Source: Candidatus Gastranaerophilales bacterium (lineage in GTDB: Bacteria; Cyanobacteriota; Vampirovibrionia; Gastranaerophilales; Gastranaerophilaceae). Taken from it: a stretch of 64,000 nt of DNA. The stretch spans positions 372,001 through 436,000 of the forward strand of contig CALVEG010000001.1 of the NCBI GenBank assembly GCA_944326525.1, in the 5' to 3' direction. The notes below the pieces were generated by a model. It was not told the DNA's origin. It did no database searches and was given only the letters and a program-made list of their open reading frames with translations. Below are positions 56,010-64,000 of the stretch, one piece after another; the stretch's first letter is position 1, and each line of letters begins with the position of its first letter. The position numbers and the translations under genes were made by a program.

Positions 56010-58628
56010 ATGGCAGACATTAATAAATTTACAAATTATTCTCAGGAAATTTTATCATCTGCAAGTGCGATAATGAATTCTCACAGCAATTCGGAACTTC
56101 AGCCAGAGCATATAATGCTTGCAATGATTAAGGATAACGGGATTATAAAGGATTACCTGACAGAATTAAAACTGTTAAATCAATCTTTTATCGACAAAAT
56201 TGTTGGAGCTGTTAATTCTTTTCCGAAGGTTTCGGGGCCTGTGAACGCACAGCAGATGTTTTTGTCAAACCAAACATACAGATTACTAGACATTGCAGAA
56301 CAGCAATCTACAGAAATGAAGGATGAGTTTGTAAGTATTGAATCAATTCTGCTTGCGATGACAAAGCTTGATAATAGTAATATTCAAAGTATTTTAAGAA
56401 GTTTTGGAGTTGATTCAAACAAAGTATTAAATGCAATGAAAAAAATAAGAGGAAATAAAAAAGTGGACAATAAAAATGCTGAAGAAAATATGAAAGCGTT
56501 GGAAAAATATTCAACAGATTTGACAGCGCTTGCAAGAAAGGGAAAACTGGATCCTGTAATCGGTCGAGATGAGGAAGTCAGACGAATTATTCAGGTATTG
56601 AACAGAAGAACCAAAAACAACCCTGTATTAATAGGTGAACCGGGAGTTGGTAAAACCGCTATTGTTGAAGGTTTGGCACAGAGAATTGTGCGTGGAGATG
56701 TTCCTGAGAGTTTGAAGGATGTAAAACTTGTATCGCTTGATATGGGTGCATTAGTTGCCGGTGCAAAATTCAGAGGTGAATTTGAGGAACGTTTGAAAGC
56801 CGTATTAAAAGAGGTTGAAGACTCAAACGGCGAAATTGTAATGTTTATTGATGAATTACACACAGTTGTCGGTGCAGGCGCCACAGAAGGTTCTATGGAT
56901 GCAGGAAACCTCTTAAAACCTATGCTTGCAAGAGGTGTTTTAAGAACAATCGGGGCTACTACAATTAATGAATACAGAAAATATATTGAAAAAGACCCTG
57001 CATTAGAAAGAAGATTTCAGCCTGTGCTTGTCGATGAGCCATCAGTCGAAGATACAATAAGTATATTAAGAGGTTTGAAAGAGAAATATGAAGTTCACCA
57101 CGGAATTCGTATTCTTGATAGTGCGCTAATTCAAGCTGCAAAGTTGTCAGACCGTTATATCACTGACAGGTTTTTACCGGATAAAGCGATTGACCTAATT
57201 GATGAAGCAGCGTCATCTTTACGTATAGAAATAGATTCAATGCCTGAAGAAATTGATTCTATGATGCGTCAAAAAATTCAGCTTGAAATTGAAAGGGAAG
57301 CTTTGAAAAAAGAAACTTCCGATGAAGCGAAAGCAAAAGTTGATGATATTTCAAAACAAATTGAAAATTTAGAAAGCAAAATTAATACCCTTAAAGTTCA
57401 GTGGGAAAAAGAAAAAGCTTCAATCACAGGAGAAGCTGCAATAAAAGATGAGATAGATCAAGTTAAGAAAAAAATAGAAGAAGCAGAAAGAAATACAGAT
57501 TTGCAAACTGCTGCTGAATTGAAGTACGGTAAATTGCTTGAACTTGAAAAACAACTAAAAGCATGCCAGTCAAAAGAAAAGACAGATAATAAACTTCTGA
57601 AAGAAGAAATCGACGATGAAGACATTGCAAATGTTGTAAGTAAGTGGACAGGAATTCCTGTAAACAAACTTGTAGAAAGCGAAAAGCAAAAGTTAGTAAA
57701 TATGGAAGATATTTTGCATAAACGCTTAATTGGGCAGGATGAAGCTGTAGTAACAGTTTCAGATGCAATCCGCAGAGCAAGATCAGGATTGAAAGATCCA
57801 AAACGTCCGATAGGTACATTCCTTTTCTTAGGACCGACAGGTGTAGGTAAGACTGAACTTGCAAAATCATTGGCAGAATTTATGTTTAATGATGAAGACG
57901 CTCTTATAAGAATTGATATGTCTGAGTATATGGAAAAACATAACGTTGCACGTTTAGTCGGAGCGCCTCCGGGATATGTAGGTTATGAAGAAGGAGGTCA
58001 ATTGACTGAAGCTGTTAGACGAAAACCTTATTCAGTAGTGCTTTTTGATGAAATCGAAAAGGCTCATCCTGATGTATTTAATATAATGCTTCAAATTTTC
58101 GATGACGGACGTTTGACAGATTCAAAAGGCAGAACAGTTGACTTTAAAAATACTTTGATAATTATGACGTCAAACATCGGAAGCGATATAATTCTTGAAA
58201 ATACATTGAATAATATGGTATCACCTGCTGAATTTGACGAAACAAAGGAAAAAGTCATGGCTGTCTTAAGGAGTAAGTTTAAGCCTGAATTTTTGAACAG
58301 AATTGATGAAACAATTTTCTTTAAAGCTTTGACTTTGCAAGATTTGTCACAAATTGTTGATATCCAAATGGATTATTTGAGAAGACTTCTGAAAGATCAG
58401 GAATTAGAACTTGAAGTTACAGATGAAGCTAAGGAATTACTTGCAACCAGAGGTTACAATCCGGTGTATGGAGCGAGACCTTTGAAACGAGTAATTCGTC
58501 AGATGGTTGAAAATCCGCTATCAAAAATGATTTTATCTCAAAATTATTTAAGTGGAGATAAGATAAAGATTGATGTTGATAATGATGAGATAAAATTTGA
58601 GCGAATACCGTCATCTGAAAATGCTTAA
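56010..58628 (+). CDS. clpB: Disaggregase chaperone ClpB
   Basis: AAA+ disaggregase that works with DnaK on aggregated proteins. 872 residues, normal length. N-domain to about 150; first ATPase domain with [16 protein letters not shown] near 208; middle coiled-coil domain (about 395-530, [19 protein letters not shown] and so on); second ATPase domain with [16 protein letters not shown] near 607; C-terminal [10 protein letters not shown]. The middle coiled coil separates it from ClpA/ClpC. AAAAAGGAG precedes the ATG. A terminator follows. Confidence 0.97.
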   Translation: MADINKFTNYSQEILSSASAIMNSHSNSELQPEHIMLAMIKDNGIIKDYLTELKLLNQSFIDKIVGAVNSFPKVSGPVNAQQMFLSNQTYRLLDIAEQQSTEMKDEFVSIESILLAMTKLDNSNIQSILRSFGVDSNKVLNAMKKIRGNKKVDNKNAEENMKALEKYSTDLTALARKGKLDPVIGRDEEVRRIIQVLNRRTKNNPVLIGEPGVGKTAIVEGLAQRIVRGDVPESLKDVKLVSLDMGALVAGAKFRGEFEERLKAVLKEVEDSNGEIVMFIDELHTVVGAGATEGSMDAGNLLKPMLARGVLRTIGATTINEYRKYIEKDPALERRFQPVLVDEPSVEDTISILRGLKEKYEVHHGIRILDSALIQAAKLSDRYITDRFLPDKAIDLIDEAASSLRIEIDSMPEEIDSMMRQKIQLEIEREALKKETSDEAKAKVDDISKQIENLESKINTLKVQWEKEKASITGEAAIKDEIDQVKKKIEEAERNTDLQTAAELKYGKLLELEKQLKACQSKEKTDNKLLKEEIDDEDIANVVSKWTGIPVNKLVESEKQKLVNMEDILHKRLIGQDEAVVTVSDAIRRARSGLKDPKRPIGTFLFLGPTGVGKTELAKSLAEFMFNDEDALIRIDMSEYMEKHNVARLVGAPPGYVGYEEGGQLTEAVRRKPYSVVLFDEIEKAHPDVFNIMLQIFDDGRLTDSKGRTVDFKNTLIIMTSNIGSDIILENTLNNMVSPAEFDETKEKVMAVLRSKFKPEFLNRIDETIFFKALTLQDLSQIVDIQMDYLRRLLKDQELELEVTDEAKELLATRGYNPVYGARPLKRVIRQMVENPLSKMILSQNYLSGDKIKIDVDNDEIKFERIPSSENA

Positions 58629-58634
58629 TATATT

Positions 58635-58661
58635 AAAATGCCCTCTTAAAGAGGGCATTTA
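58635..58661 (+). terminator. Hairpin terminator after clpB
   Basis: AAATGCCCTC/GAGGGCATTT 10-bp perfect stem with a TTAAA loop. The T run is only three, so termination may be partial. Confidence 0.7.
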
Positions 58662-58727
58662 AGCCTGTGTGTAAAGTTATTTTCTTAATAATTTGTGGAA
58701 TATTAGAACTAGATGTAACATTGTTGT

Positions 58728-59402
58728 ATGAGAACAACAAAAATTCAAAGCGGTGTAAATTTCGGATTGAAAGCAGAAACCCATAGAGAAATAGCAGAAA
58801 AGCTTATAAGAGAAGAATACCCCAAACTTCAAAAATATGCCCCGATTTTAAAATCATCTGTTGCGAAACCGGATTTTGAGGAATGCGGGTTCCATTGTAA
58901 TACGCATTTTTATTATCCTGTAAAGAATCTTCTTCAAATGAGAGAAAGCTTTTTTGATTTTGACGGTCTGCATAATGCAAGATCAAAATTCAATGAGCAT
59001 ATAAACAATTTTATGGAGGCTAAAAAGTATTGTCGTTACAGTGAAATGATGGATGAAGCAGGTCGTGCGAAGCATTTTCTGGATGATATGAGTGTTGGGC
59101 TTCATGTTCAAAGGGGTAATATTTTCCAAAAATGGCGCGATAAGAAAATGCATGAACAATTTGAATATTATTTGTTCGAAAATCAAGATACTTTTATAAA
59201 AAATGCTCAAAAAACACCTATAGAATTTAAGAACGAGACTTTTGATGATATTTTTATGAGTGTAGTCAATTACGTTAAAAACACAGAATTCCCAACAAAA
59301 AATAATAAAGCTAAATGGCCTCAGCTGGCTCAGGAATCAGTAAATGTTGCAATGGATGCTTCAAGGGTTTTCTTGGATAAAATAAGTGGGTTTCTGCATT
59401 AG
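58728..59402 (+). CDS. Putative zinc phospholipase C/nuclease-fold protein
   Basis: 224 residues. His and Asp residues are spaced as in the zinc-dependent phospholipase C/S1-P1 fold: ETHREIAEKLI, then SSVAKPDFEECGFHCNTHFYYP, then AGRAKHFLDDMSVGLHVQ. No signal peptide; instead the N-terminus reads MRTTKIQSGVNFGLKAETH, with the F-x-G-like motif of other proteins in the window. No ribosome site: TAACAT lies six bases before the ATG, with TTGTGG 17 bases further up, so it may be leaderless. The trimetal ligands are not all confirmed by eye, so the fold assignment is tentative. Confidence 0.6.
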   Translation: MRTTKIQSGVNFGLKAETHREIAEKLIREEYPKLQKYAPILKSSVAKPDFEECGFHCNTHFYYPVKNLLQMRESFFDFDGLHNARSKFNEHINNFMEAKKYCRYSEMMDEAGRAKHFLDDMSVGLHVQRGNIFQKWRDKKMHEQFEYYLFENQDTFIKNAQKTPIEFKNETFDDIFMSVVNYVKNTEFPTKNNKAKWPQLAQESVNVAMDASRVFLDKISGFLH

Positions 59403-59519
59403 GTTCAAGTTTCGCTTTGTGAAGGAATAATGATGTAAAACTTTTATAAACGTAATTAAAAAACTTGGTTTTGATGTTATAATTAAGTTACAGACGATAT
59501 TTTTTTGGAGAGAACAAAT

Positions 59520-61364
59520 ATGTGCGGAATAGTAGGATATGTAGGATATAAATCCGTAATGGATATTCTTGTTGATGGTTTGGAACAGCTTGAATATAGA
59601 GGATATGATTCATCAGGCGTCGCGGTTATGTGTGATGAAGAAATTAAGGTTTATAAAGCAATTGGAAAGCTAAATAATTTGAGAGAAGAACTTCAGCATC
59701 ATAGAGGCGAATTCGAAAACTCAACAATGGGAATAGGGCACATCCGATGGGCAACACATGGCGCTCCGACTGTAATTAATGCTCATCCGCATACTTGTAA
59801 TTGTGGGAATCTAGTTATTGTACATAACGGAATTATAGAAAATTACAAGGAGTTAAGAGAGGAATTGTCTAAGAAAGGCTGTGTGTTCCGTTCTCAAACA
59901 GATACTGAAGTTGTAGCGCATCTTGTTGCGCAAAAATATGCACAAACAAAAGATTTGACAAAAGCTGTCAGAGAAGCTACAAAAGAAATCGACGGAGCTT
60001 ATGCTCTTTGCGTAATGCATAATGATTGCAAAAATACTTTAGTTTTAACGAAGAGAAATGCTCCCTTGCTTGTTGGAATAGGAGAGGGTGAATATTTTGC
60101 AGCATCTGATGTTCCGGCAATTATTAAACATACAAAAAAAGCAGTTTATTTAAGTGATAATCAGTTAGCTGTTTTAACTCCTGAAAATATGGTATTAACA
60201 GACATTAACGGGCATGAAATTAAGCCTAAAATAGAGGTGCTTCCTTGGGAGCCTGTAGCATTAAGCAAAATGGGTTATAAGCACTATATGCTTAAAGAAA
60301 TCCATGAACAGCCTGATGTTATAAGAAATATTCTTGTCGGAAAGCTTCACGCTCCGGACGAAGACATTATTTTGAATGAAGTTAAGCTGACAAAAGAAAC
60401 TTTGAAAAATTTAAACAGAATACAGATAATTGCTTGTGGAACATCATTACACGCTGCAATGATAGGAAAGTATGTTATAGAAAATTATTGCGGAATTGCG
60501 GTTGATGTTGAAGCTTCAAGTGAATATATTTACCGCCGTAATGTAACCGATGAACATACTCTTGTAATCGGTGTTTCTCAATCTGGTGAAACTGCTGATA
60601 CACTTACGGCGATTAAACAGGCAAAGGCTAAAGGTTCTCACATTTTGATAATCACGAACCGCCCTGACAGTGCTATGGCTCGTGAAGCAGACAGTCTTAT
60701 TCCTGTAAATGCCGGAATTGAAGTTTCTGTCGCTGCTACAAAATCTTATACGGCTCAATTAATGGCATTTTATCTTTTAGCACTTTATATGGCAGAAGTT
60801 AAGGAAAGCACTTCTAAAGCTGAATTAACGGCTTTAAAAACTGAGTTGATGTTTCTTCCGCAAAAAATTGAGCAGATTTTGTCAAATACCGAAAGTATTC
60901 AAAAATGTGCAAAAGTGTATTCTTCAACTAAAGATTTTATTTTTGTCGCAAGAGGTATAAATTACCCGACAGCGCTTGAAGGTGCTTTAAAGCTTAAAGA
61001 AATAAGCTATATCAATGCAACAGGATATCCAGCTGGAGAACTTAAGCACGGGCCGATAGCGATGTTGGATGAAACCATGCCTGTGTTATCAATTTTAATG
61101 AAGGGGTGCGTTTTTGAAAAACTTCTTTCAAACAGTGAAGAAGCAAAAGCTCGTAATGCAAGAATGATTGCGCTTACAAATTCTAAAGATGAAAAACTTG
61201 AAGATTTGTTTGAGAATATAATAAGAGTTCCTGATGTAGAAGAAGTCTTTTCACCATTGGTTGCGATTGTTCCATTGCAGCTTTTGGCTTATTATATTGC
61301 AGAATTCTTGGGTAAAGACGTCGATCAGCCGAGAAACCTTGCAAAATCAGTTACTGTGGAGTAA
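59520..61364 (+). CDS. glmS: Glutamine-fructose-6-phosphate aminotransferase
   Basis: Makes glucosamine-6-phosphate from fructose-6-P and glutamine, the entry to peptidoglycan and LPS amino sugars. 614 residues from ATG 59520; GGAGAG lies eight bases upstream and the mature enzyme must begin with Cys (MCGIVGYVG). N-terminal glutaminase with GHIRWATHG and RSQTDTEV. Two SIS domains with CGTSLHAA, SQSGETADTL and C-terminal QPRNLAKSVTVE. TATAAT is about 40 bases upstream. No glmS ribozyme is visible in the short leader. Confidence 0.96.
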   Translation: MCGIVGYVGYKSVMDILVDGLEQLEYRGYDSSGVAVMCDEEIKVYKAIGKLNNLREELQHHRGEFENSTMGIGHIRWATHGAPTVINAHPHTCNCGNLVIVHNGIIENYKELREELSKKGCVFRSQTDTEVVAHLVAQKYAQTKDLTKAVREATKEIDGAYALCVMHNDCKNTLVLTKRNAPLLVGIGEGEYFAASDVPAIIKHTKKAVYLSDNQLAVLTPENMVLTDINGHEIKPKIEVLPWEPVALSKMGYKHYMLKEIHEQPDVIRNILVGKLHAPDEDIILNEVKLTKETLKNLNRIQIIACGTSLHAAMIGKYVIENYCGIAVDVEASSEYIYRRNVTDEHTLVIGVSQSGETADTLTAIKQAKAKGSHILIITNRPDSAMAREADSLIPVNAGIEVSVAATKSYTAQLMAFYLLALYMAEVKESTSKAELTALKTELMFLPQKIEQILSNTESIQKCAKVYSSTKDFIFVARGINYPTALEGALKLKEISYINATGYPAGELKHGPIAMLDETMPVLSILMKGCVFEKLLSNSEEAKARNARMIALTNSKDEKLEDLFENIIRVPDVEEVFSPLVAIVPLQLLAYYIAEFLGKDVDQPRNLAKSVTVE

Positions 61365-61425
61365 AATGTTTGTGTCATGTCGTATTAGCGACTGATTTTT
61401 AGAGATTTGAAAATTTAATAGGCAA

Positions 61426-61498
61426 GCCGATATAGCTCAGTTGGTAGAGCAACTCATTCGTAATGAGTAGGTCAAGGGTTCAAGTCCCTTTATCGGCT
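61426..61498 (+). tRNA. tRNA-Thr (anticodon CGT)
   Basis: 73 nt, all arms present: acceptor GCCGATA/TATCGGC, anticodon stem ACTCA/TGAGT with loop TTCGTAA (anticodon CGT, reads ACG), and T arm AAGGG-TTCAAGT-CCCTT. CCA is not encoded. It follows glmS with no promoter of its own visible. Its 3' end is repeated 133 bp downstream. Confidence 0.95.
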
Positions 61499-61643
61499 GA
61501 TTGCCGATTGGAACTTGAACCAGTTTTTGCTCATGATGTTCGCAAAAACAGGGTTAGCCAAAGGCATACTTATCCGTAAGGTTCGGATTTCCTATCCTCA
61601 CCCACGGCTAAGCAAAGTCCCTTTATCGGCTGATTGCCGATTG
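61482..61643 (+). repeat. Duplicated tRNA-Thr 3' end, 29-bp direct repeat
   Basis: A 29-bp exact repeat (61482-61510 and 61615-61643) comprises the last 17 bases of the tRNA and 12 bases of flank. Similarity continues imperfectly for about 50 bp more, including GTTCGCAAAAACAGGG against GTTCGCTAAAACAGGG. Period is 133 bp. It looks like a tandem duplication or the remnant of an attachment site. No integrase gene is near. Confidence 0.85.
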
Positions 61644-61698
61644 AACTTAAATCTTTTATACTTACAAAGTTCGCTAAAACAGGGTAAGCTTAGGTTTT

Positions 61699-61854
61699 AT
61701 GATTAAATCAGATATTATAAAAATTCCATTTACTACAGATAACAACGAAATTGAAAACATTCTTCGCTCAAAAGGTATTGTTCCTTTAAGATGGGCTGTT
61801 GTGAAGGTAAGTGAAAATGCTTTAGAAATCAGTGTTTCTTATCACTGTGATTAA
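61699..61854 (+). CDS. 51-residue protein of unknown function
   Basis: A small ORF that begins MIKSDIIKIPFTTDNNEIEN and ends SYHCD. It has normal codon use, a clear amphipathic pattern (ILRSKGIVPLRWAVVKVSENALEISV, i.e. a helix then two strands) and converges on the rqcH-like gene with a 4-bp overlap. It lies just past the duplicated tRNA end. No strong ribosome site (TAAGCTTAGG is near), so expression is uncertain. Confidence 0.5.
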   Translation: MIKSDIIKIPFTTDNNEIENILRSKGIVPLRWAVVKVSENALEISVSYHCD

Positions 61855-63440
61855 TCTATAATTATTTCTTTTTCGTTTTTGTAAGTTACGTAGCCCAAGT
61901 TAGCTGCAGGTGGCTTTCTTAAATTTTTGCGTTTTGTATAAATTACTCCGACTTTTGATGAGTCGGGTGCTGAAGAATATTTTTTAGCAATTTTAGCGCA
62001 TTCAAGCAAAAGTTCGTCTGTCGGTGACTGGCATTTTAAAAGCACGTGAGAACCAGCGCAGTCTTTTGTGTGAAACCAGTAGTCCTCATCTTTTGCAAGC
62101 TTTGAAACAATATAATCATTCTGACGGTTGTTTTTGCCGATATAAACTTTAAATCCCTCAAGTTCAATTTCTTCCGGTAAAACTGCTTTTTTATGTTTTT
62201 CTTTTATAGTGTTTTCAGGCTCAAGCTCCTCTTTTATTTCCATTAAATTGCCAATTTCTTTGGAGCTTTCAATTGTGTACACCACTTCGTTTAAATAGTT
62301 TATGTTGTTTTGGGCTTCTTCGAGGAGTTCTGAAAGCTTGGATTTCTTGGTTTTTGACTTGTTGTAAAGCTTGTAAAAATTATTGGCATTATCTTTTAAT
62401 GTTTTTGTTTCGTCCAGTTCAATAGTTATGTTTTTATTATTTTCATAGTCAAAAACTTCAATTGATTTGGTAAAATCTTTAAGGTTATAGAGATTTGCCA
62501 TAATTAAATCGCCATAAAGCCTGTATTGAGTTGAGTTTTCTATTTCCGAAAGTTGGGCTTGCATTTTTTCGATTGAGTTTTTGTGTTTTTTAAGTTTGGC
62601 TGTTGCAAGTGACAAAAGGTGCGATTTTAAGTTCTTAAACTTATCTTCTGCCTGATAGAAGGAATAATAATTATCAAGCATTTCGTTTACAGAATTTTGC
62701 GGGAATGATTCAGGAAGAAGTTTTGAAAAAAGCGAATATTCTTTGTAATCTTTCCCGATTGCGGGGGACAAATTTTTAAGCTGTACAAAATCTTTTAATT
62801 CAAATAAAGTGCAATTTTTTACTTGAGAAGCAAAAGCCTTTGAAAACCAGTAAAAATCTTTTGAAAGAGTTTTATAATCAACTTCTCCATTGTAGGTCAA
62901 GATATCATTTTTGAATTGTTTTGGCGGATAAATATAAGGAAGAGTACCTGCCATTTCTCGTTCTCTGCTTTTTTCAGCGCCGACATTATGAGCGCACCCC
63001 AGAATTATATTTGTGTCGTGGTTGTACAAGATTACATTTGAATGTTTGCCCATCAATTCGATTGCAAGGCACAGGTAAATTTTTTCTGAAAGCTCGTTAA
63101 AGGTTTCGATGTAAAATTCCAAAATTCTTTCGTAAGGCGGCTGATTAACTTGGGCAATCACTGCATTTTCAAGATATTTTCTAAGCAGCATACAAAACAT
63201 CGGAGGCTTTTGAGGAATTTCAATAAGCCTTTTTTCTTCGTTTTCTTTGCTCATAAAGCAAACGTGATGAAATTGGGGGTTGATATTTATATAAAATTTT
63301 CTGCTCTCGCCTTTTTGTCGGATTGTAAATACAAAATCCTTTCTTGTCGGCTGCTGAATTTTTTGAATTCTAGCACCGGTTAGAAATTCTCGGTTTTCTT
63401 CTATCCACGCTTTTAAGGTTAAACTATCGAATGTAATCAT
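61851..63440 (-). CDS. rqcH: NFACT-family protein, RqcH-like
   Basis: 529 residues. N-terminal NFACT-N domain (MITFDSLTLKAWIEENREFLTGARIQKIQQP), a HhH-like and coiled-coil middle (about 230-400), and a C-terminal NFACT-R domain with DYWFHTKDCAGSHVLLK. RqcH binds obstructed 60S/50S subunits with peptidyl-tRNA and directs Ala tailing in bacterial ribosome quality control; older annotations call it fibronectin-binding protein. No ribosome site is obvious. Divergent to aspS. Confidence 0.9.
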   Translation of the reverse strand: MITFDSLTLKAWIEENREFLTGARIQKIQQPTRKDFVFTIRQKGESRKFYININPQFHHVCFMSKENEEKRLIEIPQKPPMFCMLLRKYLENAVIAQVNQPPYERILEFYIETFNELSEKIYLCLAIELMGKHSNVILYNHDTNIILGCAHNVGAEKSREREMAGTLPYIYPPKQFKNDILTYNGEVDYKTLSKDFYWFSKAFASQVKNCTLFELKDFVQLKNLSPAIGKDYKEYSLFSKLLPESFPQNSVNEMLDNYYSFYQAEDKFKNLKSHLLSLATAKLKKHKNSIEKMQAQLSEIENSTQYRLYGDLIMANLYNLKDFTKSIEVFDYENNKNITIELDETKTLKDNANNFYKLYNKSKTKKSKLSELLEEAQNNINYLNEVVYTIESSKEIGNLMEIKEELEPENTIKEKHKKAVLPEEIELEGFKVYIGKNNRQNDYIVSKLAKDEDYWFHTKDCAGSHVLLKCQSPTDELLLECAKIAKKYSSAPDSSKVGVIYTKRKNLRKPPAANLGYVTYKNEKEIIID

Positions 63441-63590
63441 AGGATTATATTACAACAAATAAGTTGTCAAACAATATTTTATTTTCTGTATATAGTTTAA
63501 AATAATTTATAAAAATTCAAAATTTTCGTTCATTTTTTTATGTTTTTGCTATGATATTAATAGACGTTTAAACAAAGTAAGGAAATTAAG

Positions 63591-64000
63591 ATGATAACAA
63601 CAAAACTTAAAAACCACAACTGCGGAGAGCTTAATTTAAACAACTTAAACGAAGAAGTTACTCTCTCAGGCTGGGCATCAACAATCCGTGATTTGGGCGG
63701 AATTTTATTTGTGGAATTGAGAGACAGAACAGGCTTTTTCCAGCTTGTTGCCAACCCTCAAATTAACCCTCAGGTTCACAAAGTATTTGAAAAATTGAGA
63801 TCAGAATATGTAATCTGCGTAAAAGGTAAAGTTACCAGAAGACCGGAAGAAACTTACAATGAAAAATACGCGACAGGACAAGTTGAAATGTATCCTGAAA
63901 GCGTCGAAATTCTTTCTGAAGCTAAGACATTACCTTTTGTTCTTGATGATGAAAATGTATCTGAAGACGTAAGATTAAAATACAGATATTTAGATATCAG
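63591..64000 (+). CDS. aspS: Aspartyl-tRNA synthetase, 3' end outside the window
   Basis: The first 136 codons are visible. The N-terminal OB-fold anticodon-binding domain has VTLSGWASTIRDLGGILFVELRDRTG, then FEKLRSEYVICVKGKVTRRPEETYN and the start of the catalytic domain (RLKYRYLDI). ATG 63591 is preceded by AAGGA at seven bases. Whether it is the discriminating or AspRS/AsnRS-like non-discriminating form cannot be told without the rest. Confidence 0.9.
   Translation, partial: MITTKLKNHNCGELNLNNLNEEVTLSGWASTIRDLGGILFVELRDRTGFFQLVANPQINPQVHKVFEKLRSEYVICVKGKVTRRPEETYNEKYATGQVEMYPESVEILSEAKTLPFVLDDENVSEDVRLKYRYLDI

Noticed and set aside
59403-59519. glmS ribozyme
   Set aside because: The leader between the -10 box and ATG is only about 40 nt and shows no ribozyme core.
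61515-61706. 63-codon ORF after tRNA-Thr
   Set aside because: It runs through the duplicated tRNA end, has poor codon use and no ribosome site.

Overview
The window is an AT-rich bacterial chromosome segment, almost wholly coding, with housekeeping genes on both strands. The mix suggests a gut member of the non-photosynthetic cyanobacterial sister group (Vampirovibrionia/Melainabacteria, Gastranaerophilales-like). The clues are a PDZ-radical SAM-DUF512 protein, an LL-diaminopimelate aminotransferase-like enzyme, MlaE/MlaF, a prepilin-type N-terminus, several large proteins of no recognised family carrying a short F-T/K-G-like motif near the N-terminus, and no photosynthesis genes. This placement is inference from gene content; no 16S rRNA lies in the window.

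Layout. 1-5.9 kb: the end of a DPKP-repeat protein, pnp, and three tandem secreted matrixin-like zinc proteases with a small upstream gene. 5.9-10.8 kb: an unusual HNH protein and a yebC-diguanylate cyclase-tsaE-tsaB operon. 10.8-15 kb: a strong promoter, a structured leader with small upstream ORFs, and a 1265-residue prepilin-like surface protein. 15-25.4 kb: glyS, small proteins, a 5'-nucleotidase-like protein, prfB with its programmed frameshift, a PHP protein, and an operon of membrane protein, zinc ribbon, rph and two secreted coiled-coil proteins. 25.4-36.8 kb: acetolactate synthase, family-4 uracil-DNA glycosylase, an M16 peptidase, then a long plus-strand run nanE, a 59-residue gene, nanK-like kinase, UbiA family, lysA, cdaA, YitT family and serA. 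36.8-44.8 kb: two coupled membrane proteins of unknown family, pgpH-like HD phosphodiesterase, ybeY, dgkA, mazG and small proteins. 44.8-53.3 kb: an XRE regulator divergent from a very AT-rich glycosyltransferase-like gene, an aminotransferase, mlaF-mlaE, PadR regulator, DUF512 protein and glnA. 53.3-64 kb: a gene-free 0.5 kb that appears to encode a noncoding RNA, a short GH38 mannosidase-like gene, clpB, a phospholipase C-like gene, glmS, tRNA-Thr with a duplicated 3' end, rqcH-like NFACT and the start of aspS.

How the genes fit together. Both synthesis (cdaA) and breakdown (pgpH-like) of c-di-AMP are encoded, and an intact GGEEF enzyme implies c-di-GMP signalling. nanE with a ROK kinase, glmS and the GH38 enzyme point to amino-sugar and glycan metabolism, as expected of a host-associated fermenter. 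The most unusual content is the mosaic prepilin-like surface protein and its leader, the orphan RNA at 53.45-53.8 kb, the matrixin triplet, the HNH protein whose zinc pairs are about 300 residues apart, and the tRNA 3'-end duplication. Intrinsic terminators are clear and numerous, and sigma-70-type promoters are easily recognised. Several genes lack a Shine-Dalgarno sequence, and at least one (mlaE) looks leaderless.
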